Part shown: piece after piece, positions 54,152 through 61,071 of the stretch
How the letters are laid out: each line of letters opens with the position of its first letter
Position numbering within the stretch: the stretch's first letter is position 1
From: Xylanibacter ruminicola
Lineage (GTDB): Bacteria > Bacteroidota > Bacteroidia > Bacteroidales > Bacteroidaceae
Assembly (NCBI GenBank): GCA_015060625.1
Contig: SUYC01000020.1
Span: 1 to 61,144, forward strand
Direction: 5' to 3'
DNA: 61,144 nt
Notes under the pieces: model-generated
Database searches by the model: none
What the model saw: only the letters and a program-made list of their open reading frames with translations
Told to the model about the DNA's origin: nothing
Position numbers and translations under genes: made by a program

Positions 54152-54565
54152 TTATAAAAGATTGAAGAAGAACAACACTGCCGCATATCTAGTGTCAATT
54201 CCACTGGCTGTTCCTATTCTCAAATTATTGTTATTCTGCACAGTGCCATCAGAGCTGATAGTACCAAGACGCATATTATTGTTGTCGCGTACTACACCAC
54301 CAGAACTAACTGTACCAAGTCGTACGTTATTATTGTTTCTGATTGTCCCATCCTTCTCGATAGAACCAACTTTACGATTGTTGTTATCCCTGATGGTTCC
54401 ATCATCGTAGATCTTGCCAAGGCGCATGTTATTGGCATTGCGGATCGTGCCATCGGATTCGACATTGCCAAGTAGCATGTTGTAGTTATCGCGGAAAGTT
54501 TGGGTATTTCCAGCACTCCCCACAAACATAAACATCAGTAATATAATAACCAATCTATACTTCAT
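54152..54565 (-). CDS. Secreted 17-residue repeat protein (beta-flower-like)
   Basis: 137 residues with a signal peptide (MKYRLVIILLMFMFVGSAG). About five repeats of 17 residues with consensus NNNMRLGTISSDGTIR follow (G at position 8, DGTIR at the end). Such Asn-rich repeats suggest a closed solenoid or propeller-like small beta protein; NCBI names like 5-fold beta-flower protein come to mind, but this is recollection. The ATG is only 4 bases after a -7 box, so the mRNA would be leaderless. Confidence 0.7.
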   Translation of the reverse strand: MKYRLVIILLMFMFVGSAGNTQTFRDNYNMLLGNVESDGTIRNANNMRLGKIYDDGTIRDNNNRKVGSIEKDGTIRNNNNVRLGTVSSGGVVRDNNNMRLGTISSDGTVQNNNNLRIGTASGIDTRYAAVLFFFNLL

Positions 54566-54569
54566 GCTG

Positions 54570-54577
54570 CAAATATA
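54570..54577 (-). promoter_or_regulatory. -7 box abutting a start codon
   Basis: TATATTTG on the minus strand with only CAGC before the ATG of the repeat protein gene. The transcript would start at or next to the A of ATG. Confidence 0.55.
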
Positions 54578-54601
54578 CTATTATTTTGTGATAAAGCGAT
54601 A

Positions 54602-55558
54602 TTAAAATGGCAAAATCGTGTCTTTTGCCTCTGGTTCGAAGGGTAATGCTGATTTTTTGATATTCCAAGTAATTTCTTCTTCACTACTTGCATTCTCTTT
54701 GAACCGTTCATGTGGGGTTAGAGCATTGTCGATGCAAAAAGCCTCAGTCTTGTATTTGTCATCCAAAGCGAGATATGCATACTTCTTAGCAACTTTAGCT
54801 TTTGCTTCTTCTATCTCATATTCAATCATATCTGTGTTTACAATCTTCTTGAACTCTGGACTGTTGAATACAGCTCTTTGTACTCCTTCGTTCCATATTT
54901 CAAATTGATGCACGACATCTGTCAAATCCATCTTTCTTAAATAATAGACAGCCAGATTAACGTCTTGAAAAAGTATAGGACCAATAATAAAATCTTTACC
55001 AGCATATGCATACCTCGATAGTTGGGGATAATCGCCGTCCTCAGTACAGACATCGTGGACTGTTTTATAAAGCAAATCACGGGCTTCATCATCTGATAAT
55101 GGTCTATCAGTATGATAGAGCACAGAAAGATAGTCTGTAATTGACAGCTTGCTCCTGTCAATAATATAGCTCTTATCTTCTGCTAGTCTCAAACAAATAA
55201 AATAATAATCTCTATCATCGGTAAACTTATCGATATTTTGAAATAGGAATTTTGAAGGGAAGTAATTTATTACTACCCAAGAGATTATTCCTTCATGTGA
55301 CTGTTCCCATAACTCTTTTATCCTGGGCTCAAATGATTTATCCCAGTTATCAAGAAGTTTAGTGTATGCCCATAGCCTATCAGTCTTACCCGATTCAAGG
55401 AAAGCTTGCATGATCTTCTTCTGATCCTTCCAGTCCAGATAGTCAAAGCGTCTCTGAATTTCTTTACGGGACTCAGGGACTTTGCCACTTTTCTTGTTTA
55501 TGTAGTTCTTTATCAACGTGGCTATTGGAGTATTTCGTTTTCTTTCTTTTGATTTCAT
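54602..55558 (-). CDS. Hypothetical cytoplasmic protein
   Basis: 318 residues, no signal peptide or membrane helix. Very basic N-terminus (MKSKERKRNTPIATLIKNYI), then mostly helical sequence with many Trp, Tyr and acidic residues (LLDNWDKSFEPRIKELWEQ; YYFICLRLAEDKSYIID). No family is recognised. It lies 35 bp downstream of the deiminase gene on the same strand and may be co-transcribed with it. AT-rich. Confidence 0.65.
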   Translation of the reverse strand: MKSKERKRNTPIATLIKNYINKKSGKVPESRKEIQRRFDYLDWKDQKKIMQAFLESGKTDRLWAYTKLLDNWDKSFEPRIKELWEQSHEGIISWVVINYFPSKFLFQNIDKFTDDRDYYFICLRLAEDKSYIIDRSKLSITDYLSVLYHTDRPLSDDEARDLLYKTVHDVCTEDGDYPQLSRYAYAGKDFIIGPILFQDVNLAVYYLRKMDLTDVVHQFEIWNEGVQRAVFNSPEFKKIVNTDMIEYEIEEAKAKVAKKYAYLALDDKYKTEAFCIDNALTPHERFKENASSEEEITWNIKKSALPFEPEAKDTILPF

Positions 55559-55593
55559 ATAATTCGATTGTTAAAGAATTTTCCGAATCATGC

Positions 55594-56883
55594 TTATTTT
55601 TGAGTTTTCTTTATATTCCAAGTGATGCAATGTAGTGCGCCACCATTTTTAGCTATATCTCTCATTCGGAGACCTCGCACGGCACATCCCGGATTAGCAT
55701 CGCGAATATACTTTAAGGCTTGCTTGTCTTCAGGTATTCCAAAAGTTGGCACGATAATCTTACTTCCAACTTGAAGATAGTTGATATAGGCCCAATTGTA
55801 GTCCCTATTTGGATTTGGTACGTCAAAAAGCATTTCTATCACCTCGAATCCTATAGCCTCCAAGCGGTATCTGATTTCATCTGCTTCTTCAGGATAATAA
55901 TCTCGATGATTGGACATTAAGACTCTGTTATCGCCAGCCCAATGAACAAGACCGTCTGCATGTCCATAAACATCAGCATTAGGATCCTTTGAATTATCAC
56001 AATGCCAAGGCAGGAAAATAACCCTAGAATCAAGAACGTGACTTATGTAATCAGAATAATCTGGGTCATATTTCTCCTTTCCGTTTTCTTGGAACACCTT
56101 GTCTGTAAGCACCAAATGTCCTGCACACGTAACAACGTTTCCGCCATCAAGCGTTATATCATATTGGCTTTTATTGCTATGATTAAGGATCCCATCGGCT
56201 ATGGAACGTGAATCCGTGAGATAATCATCTCCAGAGTCTTTCAGGTAGTCTGGATTGTAATTGTAAACGATGAAGCGGTCATCAGATATCTGAATGGGCA
56301 TATAATCACGAATCCAAATATCTTTCGTACCCTCGATCTCACCCCATTCAATATCCATCTCATTGAATAGTTTGGTAAGCCGTGCATAGGTTCTGGGATA
56401 GAACTCTTTCAATTTATCGGAGATATACACGAAATTAGTCATGGTATCATTAAAGTTATCGACTGGAATACCAGACAAGTTTGGCAATAGATCTTTAAGA
56501 ATACGTTCCTGTTTCTTAATCTCCTGACGGAGTCGCTCAGTCTCTTCGTAGCTATGGGGGACAACCACTTCGCTATCATCAAGAGTCGCTCCTGGAATTT
56601 GTTCAATCCAGTCAAACATAACATTCACGATGGTTGCAATCTTATCTAATGGAAAGATAATATGTTCCTTTTGCAACCAATTAGAGATAGATCTGACGGC
56701 AGAATTGAAATCTGGCCAGCCGCCATAACCAACTTCAACATTCCAATAATTGCCAAACGCATCGTCAATGGCATCCCAAATATCATCTGGGAGTTCGAAA
56801 TCAATGCCGTTTAAGACTACTTTGTGCATCACATCAGAAGAAAATGCTCCTGGAGCTTTGGGGTCTAATAGATACTTTTCCAT
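55594..56883 (-). CDS. Agmatine/peptidylarginine deiminase-fold protein with N-terminal extension
   Basis: 429 residues. The catalytic guanidino-group modifying core occupies about 145-429: TKDIWIRDYMPI (187-197, Asp188), LDGGNV, YGHADG (306-311, His308 and Asp310) and GGALHC (414-419, catalytic Cys419). These match agmatine deiminase and bacterial peptidylarginine deiminase. The N-terminal 130 residues (DIWDAIDDAFGNYWNVEVGY) are extra to the family and include a helical coiled stretch. There is no signal peptide, so it acts in the cytoplasm. Substrate could be agmatine or protein arginine. It has its own -7 box. Confidence 0.85.
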   Translation of the reverse strand: MEKYLLDPKAPGAFSSDVMHKVVLNGIDFELPDDIWDAIDDAFGNYWNVEVGYGGWPDFNSAVRSISNWLQKEHIIFPLDKIATIVNVMFDWIEQIPGATLDDSEVVVPHSYEETERLRQEIKKQERILKDLLPNLSGIPVDNFNDTMTNFVYISDKLKEFYPRTYARLTKLFNEMDIEWGEIEGTKDIWIRDYMPIQISDDRFIVYNYNPDYLKDSGDDYLTDSRSIADGILNHSNKSQYDITLDGGNVVTCAGHLVLTDKVFQENGKEKYDPDYSDYISHVLDSRVIFLPWHCDNSKDPNADVYGHADGLVHWAGDNRVLMSNHRDYYPEEADEIRYRLEAIGFEVIEMLFDVPNPNRDYNWAYINYLQVGSKIIVPTFGIPEDKQALKYIRDANPGCAVRGLRMRDIAKNGGALHCITWNIKKTQK

Positions 56884-56909
56884 ACATTCGAGCTTTTGAT
56901 TATCGAGTG

Positions 56910-56917
56910 CAAAGATA
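56910..56917 (-). promoter_or_regulatory. -7 box for the deiminase gene
   Basis: TATCTTTG on the minus strand, 26 bp before the ATG. Confidence 0.65.
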
Positions 56918-57027
56918 GAACGATTTTGTAGTCAAACCAAATTTTCAGAGCAGAAAAATGCAACGCTCTAACAACTCTTAACTGCTTGTATATCAGTTAT
57001 TTAAATATATAATTTATGTAAATATAC

Positions 57028-57045
57028 ACAGGGGTATACCCCTGT
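57028..57045. terminator. Perfect 18-bp palindrome, possible terminator
   Basis: ACAGGGGTATACCCCTGT in the 240-bp gap between the deiminase gene and the small orphan genes. A second short hairpin (GCC GAAAA GGC) lies at about 57068. Both are downstream of the 57124 gene on its strand, but neither has a clean T-run. Confidence 0.5.
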
Positions 57046-57123
57046 TAAAATTATAATCAAATATAAGTGCCGAAAAGGCGGTTTACATTTTTTAAGACTC
57101 CTACTTCTATTCACAGAAGAGTA

Positions 57124-57360
57124 TCAAAGATAGAACGCAAACTTAGAACCTTTCATACCTACTCCGTCGTAGTCAGCAGTGATGGAGAACTGGCAACATA
57201 GACTGCCGATGGCGTCGTCATCAAGCGTGATAGTCAGTTCCAATTCAATGGCACTTCGACGATCACTATAGCTGAGATTCCAGATACACTCACCCAGAAC
57301 GGCGTTCACCACTGTTCTGATTTCGTCTTGTGTACGCCATATAGATTCATAGTCAGTCAT
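57124..57360 (-). CDS. Small hypothetical protein
   Basis: 78 residues: MTDYESIWRTQDEIRTVVNA, then a beta-rich part (ELELTITLDDDAIGSLCCQF). No family recognised. It overlaps the upstream small gene by 8 bp on the same strand, so the pair is likely co-translated. Size and company are like immunity or accessory proteins, but that is only a guess. Confidence 0.6.
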   Translation of the reverse strand: MTDYESIWRTQDEIRTVVNAVLGECIWNLSYSDRRSAIELELTITLDDDAIGSLCCQFSITADYDGVGMKGSKFAFYL

Positions 57361-57655
57361 AGTATTCTATTTGCAGTTCCTGACTGACATCAAACTCACG
57401 GTCATCATCATAGAAGTAAACCAGTCGCAGGCCACGATACACTGATGGAACTTTCAGAACTTCCAACAAATACCACTTGGGCTTACCGAAGTCATAGGAA
57501 GAACGGTCAAGAACGATTCTATTCGATGTATAATCGAAATGATAGTAGCCACCACCTAAACAGGAATCACCTGGCTTCAACAGGTCTTTATGCTGATTAA
57601 CCATGCCAAGGCGAAAGTAGCCATCCATTGTTATTATAAACTTCGGTAGTGCCAT
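57353..57655 (-). CDS. Small hypothetical protein
   Basis: 100 residues with repeated aromatic beta strands (LGGGYYHFDYTSNRIVLDRS; GLRLVYFYDDDREFDVSQEL). No family recognised. The start lies 6 bp after the esterase stop and the end overlaps the next small gene, so it is part of a run of tightly packed genes beginning at the esterase. Confidence 0.62.
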   Translation of the reverse strand: MALPKFIITMDGYFRLGMVNQHKDLLKPGDSCLGGGYYHFDYTSNRIVLDRSSYDFGKPKWYLLEVLKVPSVYRGLRLVYFYDDDREFDVSQELQIEYYD

Positions 57656-57661
57656 CTATCA

Positions 57662-58327
57662 TCATTTATTCATTACCCATGCAAAACCTTTTGCCGTTCT
57701 CTTTTCTGAATCGATGAAATGGTTGCCAGGATTCCATTCTAGTATTGTGTTGTCAATCTGCTTTGTTAATAGATTGTTCTGCTTGCGGATCGCATTACCT
57801 ACTTTGGCCATCACGGGATTCTTTGTCTTTTCTTCCTTATCCCCAAGACTGAGGTGTATGGATTTAGCAAAAGGTTTGTTATCTGTAGCATATTCAATCC
57901 AATTGGGGAACCAGACCGATGGAGAAGCAGCAACTATCCCCTCAAACTTGTCTGTCTGATAGGATGCCCATAGTGCGAATAGTCCAGCCAGGGAATAACC
58001 GCCAAGTATTACATGAGGTATTTCCTCTTGAACAAAAGGCAACAGTTGGCTTACGATATAATTCAAGGTATCAGTAGCCCCATTGCCAAAAGGAATCTTA
58101 CCGAATACCGGAGGTGCTGGCCAAGGTGTGAGTTCCTTATTCCAGTCCTTTATCATAAACGCAACAAAGGAGAATGGCTTTTCGGATAGTTTTTTTATTA
58201 TCTCTACTTCCTGATCCAATACCTCCAAGTCATGTCCGTCTATAGGCTGAACCAACAAGAATTCTGCATTGGAATCTTTGTATAGACGGCATTCCCTCCC
58301 AGATATGTCAACTACTGTACCTTTCAT
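57662..58327 (-). CDS. Alpha/beta-hydrolase (esterase family)
   Basis: 221 residues. The nucleophile elbow is GGYSLAG (Ser112), the catalytic His is in GNHF (His203), and the acid is probably Asp163 in LSLGDKEE. It resembles the esterase D / YieL-type predicted hydrolases. The substrate is unknown and there is no signal peptide. Its ATG overlaps the stop of a truncated thioesterase gene (ATGA). Confidence 0.8.
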   Translation of the reverse strand: MKGTVVDISGRECRLYKDSNAEFLLVQPIDGHDLEVLDQEVEIIKKLSEKPFSFVAFMIKDWNKELTPWPAPPVFGKIPFGNGATDTLNYIVSQLLPFVQEEIPHVILGGYSLAGLFALWASYQTDKFEGIVAASPSVWFPNWIEYATDNKPFAKSIHLSLGDKEEKTKNPVMAKVGNAIRKQNNLLTKQIDNTILEWNPGNHFIDSEKRTAKGFAWVMNK

Positions 58328-58446
58328 TGATGTGCAAACCTTACAATCTTTCTGTATTTCAGCATATCTCCAGACCCCATCTGAATAGCGGTCACATCAT
58401 CGTCTACAATCAGTTCACTAGTATGCTTAAGACCAATTTCTATCAT
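58324..58446 (-). pseudogene. Truncated thioesterase (FlK-like) gene head
   Basis: 40 codons. The first 29 residues (MIEIGLKHTSELIVDDDVTA, then IQMGSGDM) match the N-terminus of the small hot-dog thioesterases related to fluoroacetyl-CoA thioesterase, where MGSGD is followed by the FATPAM..LMENAA catalytic segment. Here the sequence switches to KYRKIVRFAHQ and stops, so the catalytic part is missing. It retains a promoter and its stop overlaps the esterase start, so it may survive as a translated leader for the esterase. Confidence 0.65.
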
Positions 58447-58474
58447 TCTTCTTAAAATATGGTAAACATGGGCA

Positions 58475-58482
58475 CAAAGATA
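58475..58482 (-). promoter_or_regulatory. -7 box for the thioesterase remnant/esterase unit
   Basis: TATCTTTG on the minus strand, 28 bp before the remnant ATG. Confidence 0.65.
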
Positions 58483-58504
58483 CGAATAATAAAGTAAAAA
58501 AGAG

Positions 58505-58512
58505 TACCTTTG
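58505..58512 (+). promoter_or_regulatory. -7 box for the DUF4250-like remnant
   Basis: TACCTTTG, 26 bp before the ATG at 58539. It is divergent from the box at 58475-58482. Confidence 0.65.
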
Positions 58513-58538
58513 CAGTGTATTTTAATAGAATTTGTGAA

Positions 58539-58652
58539 ATGGATTTTTTACCGAGAGACCCTGCAATACTGGTTTCAAGCATCAACATGCTTCTGAGAGA
58601 AGATATCACCCTATTACATCTACACTATCTCTTACTAAATGTTAAATATTAG
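58539..58652 (+). pseudogene. Truncated DUF4250-like gene
   Basis: 37 codons. The head MDFLPRDPAILVSSINMLLR matches the start of DUF4250 proteins (LPxDPxxLxSxxNMxLR). The usual following part (an LEELC-type helix, about 60 residues in all) is replaced by EDITLLHLHYLLLNVKY and a stop. A promoter is still present. The other frames do not restore the family sequence. Confidence 0.6.
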
Positions 58653-58684
58653 CTTTTAAAACAAAATATTTACGATATAATTTG

Positions 58685-58771
58685 GTTTATAATATAAACT
58701 TCTCTATATGTGCACCGTGAACCGGACACAATTGGCCTTTGATGTGCTTTCTGCAGGAGCACAGACAAGGC
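58685..58771. other. Palindrome and imperfect hairpin upstream of the membrane protein gene
   Basis: GTTTATAATATAAAC (58685-58699) is a 15-bp palindrome of operator type. At about 58734-58771 GGCCTTTGATGTGCT pairs imperfectly with AGCACAGACAAGGCC. No obvious TAnnTTTG box was found between these and the ATG at 58821. They could be an operator and a leader or terminator hairpin. Confidence 0.4.
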
Positions 58772-58820
58772 CAGAGAGTAGTAAACCAAAAGTAGAACAT
58801 CATTAAAAAATGAAACAACA

Positions 58821-59261
58821 ATGGAAGAAAAGAATAACATGACTGCCGAACGCAGTCTGGAGTTCATTAGGGAATCTATTGAGCGAAGCCGCAAGGCGGT
58901 ATCCGCAGATGCTGGTACCACGCTCCTCATCTCTGGTCTTTGCATCGTTGGCGTGGCTACCGTTGTAGCTGTTGGCCATCTTCTCACTAAAAGCCGGGTA
59001 TTCTATCTGCTTTACATGCTGATACCTATATTTATCTGGGCCATCAATGGCTACAGACTAAAGAGTAAATGGATGGTATGGTGCGGCATTATTGGAGGTT
59101 TGGGTGGATACTTCTGGCAGGCATTCTGTGTTACTGAGACACTTGCCGCCAACACCAACATGGGCGCTCTATATGTAATCATCCCTAACCTTATGATGGC
59201 AGTTTTCACCTTCATCGGCCTGACGCTCCCTGGCTGGATGCTCGTTCGAAACAAAAAGTAG
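58821..59261 (+). CDS. Small four-helix membrane protein
   Basis: 146 residues. A cytoplasmic head (TAERSLEFIRESIERSRKAV) is followed by about four transmembrane helices (TTLLISGLCIVGVATVVAVG; VFYLLYMLIPIFIWAING; MVWCGIIGGLGGYFW; GALYVIIPNLMMAVFTFIGL). Related proteins in Bacteroidales are encoded just before a winged-helix regulator, as here, where the next gene starts 4 bp later but is frameshifted. The start could be 58821 or 58839. Function unknown. Confidence 0.75.
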   Translation: MEEKNNMTAERSLEFIRESIERSRKAVSADAGTTLLISGLCIVGVATVVAVGHLLTKSRVFYLLYMLIPIFIWAINGYRLKSKWMVWCGIIGGLGGYFWQAFCVTETLAANTNMGALYVIIPNLMMAVFTFIGLTLPGWMLVRNKK

Positions 59262-59264
59262 CCT

Positions 59265-59551
59265 ATGCCGTTTCAGCCATTAGATCCACTCTTGCACTCC
59301 GAATTGCGACTGGCAGTGATGTCGCTACTCATCAGCACCAGCGAGGCCGAGTTCCCATATATCAAGGAGCAAACGGGAGCTACAGCGGGTAACTTGAGTG
59401 TGCAGATAGACAAGCTCTCAGCAGCGGCTACATAGAGGTAGAGAAGATCTTCAAAGGCAAGAAGCCATGCACCCTCTGCCGTATCACTCCTATTGGTATG
59501 AAAGCTTTCGAGGAGTATGTTGAATCGTTAAAGAGTTATTTGAAATTATGA
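59265..59551 (+). pseudogene. Winged-helix transcriptional regulator, frameshifted
   Basis: The first frame encodes MPFQPLDPLLHSELRLAVMS..GNLSVQIDKLSAAAT and stops at 59433. From about 59426 the next frame continues GYIEVEKIFKGKKPCTLCRI..FEEYVESLKSYLKL to a TGA at 59549-59551. Joined, they give a complete 94-95-residue winged-helix (MarR/HTH_27-like) regulator. One missing base near 59420-59427 (GCAGCGGCTA) explains the break. It could be a real loss of function or a sequencing error. Confidence 0.82.
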
Positions 59552-59555
59552 AAAA

Positions 59556-59585
59556 AAGCGAAGTAGCATACAAGTTACTTCGCTT
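59556..59585. terminator. Bidirectional terminator
   Basis: A 10-bp stem (AAGCGAAGTA / TACTTCGCTT) with a 10-base loop, preceded by a run of A and followed by TATTTCC. It separates the convergent regulator and DUF2795 genes. Confidence 0.82.
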
Positions 59586-59591
59586 ATTTCC

Positions 59592-59612
59592 TTAATACTC
59601 ATCCTCGTTGAA
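59592..59612. repeat. 21-bp direct repeat, right copy
   Basis: The 3' end of the DUF2795 gene (FNEDEY and stop). It is identical to 49702-49722 and ends the accessory zone. Confidence 0.8.
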
Positions 59613-59813
59613 CAAGAAATCTTCTTTAGTAGGATAGTCGGGCCAGATATCCTCGATACTCTCGTACACCTCACCTTCATCCTCAATCTCCTGCAGGTTC
59701 TCCAATACTTCGAGTGGAGCTCCCGAACGGATGGCATAGTCTATAAGTTCATCCTTGGTTGCTGGCCAAGGTGCATCTTCTAATTTTGAAGCTAATTCAA
59801 GTGTCCAATACAT
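59592..59813 (-). CDS. DUF2795 family protein
   Basis: 73 residues: MYWTLELASKLEDAPWPATK, DELIDYAIRSGAPLEVLENL and a very acidic end (FNEDEY). This is a highly conserved small protein of Bacteroidales. Its function is unknown. The last six codons and stop are duplicated at 49702-49722. Confidence 0.9.
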   Translation of the reverse strand: MYWTLELASKLEDAPWPATKDELIDYAIRSGAPLEVLENLQEIEDEGEVYESIEDIWPDYPTKEDFLFNEDEY

Positions 59814-59857
59814 AATACAAATTCGTTAGTTTAACTGATTTAATTTTTATTCGGGCG

Positions 59858-59865
59858 CAAAAGTA
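59858..59865 (-). promoter_or_regulatory. -7 box for the DUF2795 gene
   Basis: TACTTTTG on the minus strand, 44 bp before the ATG. Confidence 0.65.
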
Positions 59866-59877
59866 ATCAATTAATTT

Positions 59878-60441
59878 CTATCTACCAACATTTTGCCATA
59901 CTATTTCACTACGATTTGCGTTAAAATTTATTTTTTTTGCCAAAACAAACAGGTAATCGCTTAATCTGTTCACATATTGCAAGATTTCAGGGCTTATTTG
60001 TGACAATTCTGAAAGCGCAACGATGCGGCGTTCGGCACGTCGGCACACAGTACGACAAACATGAGCCTGAGCTGCCTCTCTGGTACCTCCAGGCAAAATA
60101 AAACCTTGTTTCTCTGGCAATAGATTCATGATTTTATCTACCTGCTCTTCTAACAGCTCTATCTCGCCTTCAGGCAGATGAGCAGAGGGCGACAGGACAG
60201 TTTGTTCCTGATCGGTGGCTAAATTGGTACACACATTAAATAAACAGCTCTGAACGCGAATAATCATCGTCTTATCGTCACCATCAGGTAAGAACGATGC
60301 CAATAGTCCCAAATGACTACTCAATTCATCTACTGTGCCATAAGCCTCAAGACGCTCACTGGCCTTCGAAACACGCTGACCGCCTACAAGCGATGTTTTC
60401 CCCCTATCGCCTTGTCGGGTATAGACTTTAGTTATCTTCAT
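59878..60441 (-). CDS. PduO/MMAB-type cob(I)alamin adenosyltransferase
   Basis: 187 residues. The ATP-binding N-terminus is KVYTRQGDRGKTSLVGGQRV, and the helical bundle has the family motifs AYGTVDELSSHLG, FILPGGTREAAQAHVCRTVCRRAERR and YVNRLSDYLFVLAK. It makes adenosylcobalamin, the cofactor of methylmalonyl-CoA mutase in propionate production. It starts 11 bp after the upstream methyltransferase-like gene and is probably in one operon with it. Confidence 0.93.
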   Translation of the reverse strand: MKITKVYTRQGDRGKTSLVGGQRVSKASERLEAYGTVDELSSHLGLLASFLPDGDDKTMIIRVQSCLFNVCTNLATDQEQTVLSPSAHLPEGEIELLEEQVDKIMNLLPEKQGFILPGGTREAAQAHVCRTVCRRAERRIVALSELSQISPEILQYVNRLSDYLFVLAKKINFNANRSEIVWQNVGR

Positions 60442-60452
60442 AAATTAATCGG

Positions 60453-60971
60453 TTAGAAGTTAATTTTATAGTTACGTTTATATCTTGTTCTATCAAAGAA
60501 TACGATACCACAATAATACAGGTCGTAAGTGATTACTGTTCTTGAGTCGACTACCATCTCGTGCCAACGTTCCCAATCACGCCAGATACCCTCAACCACT
60601 ATCACAGATTGTTGGTTGCATTTCTGTATGAGGGCATCCCAAGTTGTTCGGTCTTCGATTGTTACTCTAGCCAATTCCACCTTATTTATAATAGGTGTAA
60701 AGACCGTATGATGGCATCCCGCCTGCCAATAACGCTGGTAATCATCAGGTACCATCGCTGAAGGTTGTCGCCAATTAGATAAACGGAAATAAAGGCGCCC
60801 CAGTTTAGAAGTAAGCCAATCATCGACTTTGAGCTGCTCATAGGCGTAATAAGGCCAATGCTCGTTTATAACATAGCGTACAAACGAGTAATCAGTAGGC
60901 GACTGTATACCAAAGCCTCGGCACCTGTGAATACGCCCTAACCAAACCAGAAAACCTCTTAATGGATTCAT
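60453..60971 (-). CDS. Reduced SAM-methyltransferase-family relative
   Basis: 172 residues from the ATG at 60971. The head (RIHRCRGFGIQSPTDYSFVR) and tail (SVIVVEGIWRDWERWHEMV, then TYDLYYCGIVFF and a KINF end) match a Bacteroidetes class I methyltransferase family whose members have HSPFVF near the start and DDIHWS..MxxAW..TIDLFxxGxVFF near the end. The middle part with the SAM-binding glycine motif is missing: LGRLYFRLSNWRQPS is followed directly by non-matching sequence. It is probably no longer a methyltransferase. Its ATG is 5 bases after a -7 box. Confidence 0.6.
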   Translation of the reverse strand: MNPLRGFLVWLGRIHRCRGFGIQSPTDYSFVRYVINEHWPYYAYEQLKVDDWLTSKLGRLYFRLSNWRQPSAMVPDDYQRYWQAGCHHTVFTPIINKVELARVTIEDRTTWDALIQKCNQQSVIVVEGIWRDWERWHEMVVDSRTVITYDLYYCGIVFFDRTRYKRNYKINF

Positions 60972-60976
60972 CACTG

Positions 60977-60984
60977 CAAAGATA
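60977..60984 (-). promoter_or_regulatory. -7 box abutting a start codon
   Basis: TATCTTTG on the minus strand with only CAGTG before the ATG at 60971. It predicts a leaderless mRNA and excludes the 44-codon upstream extension, which would run into the 5S rRNA. Confidence 0.6.
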
Positions 60985-61034
60985 CAACTATTTTTTATAA
61001 TGCGAATAATAATCCAAGATTTATTGATACAAAA

Positions 61035-61066
61035 AAATAGGAACCACTCGAAAGTGATTCCTATTT
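61035..61066 (-). terminator. Terminator of the rRNA operon
   Basis: A 14-bp stem (AAATAGGAACCACT / AGTGATTCCTATTT, one wobble) with a CGAA tetraloop. On the minus strand it is followed by seven T. It lies just downstream of the 5S rRNA. Confidence 0.88.
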
Positions 61067-61071
61067 CAAAA

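Noticed and set aside
54602..55700. Shared ITWNIKK ends of the hypothetical protein and the deiminase as a sign of duplication
   Set aside because: The similarity is seven residues and does not extend; chance is sufficient.
57125..57132. TATCTTTG box within the end of the small gene at 57124 as a promoter
   Set aside because: The next gene on that strand is 240 bp away and has its own box at 56910-56917.
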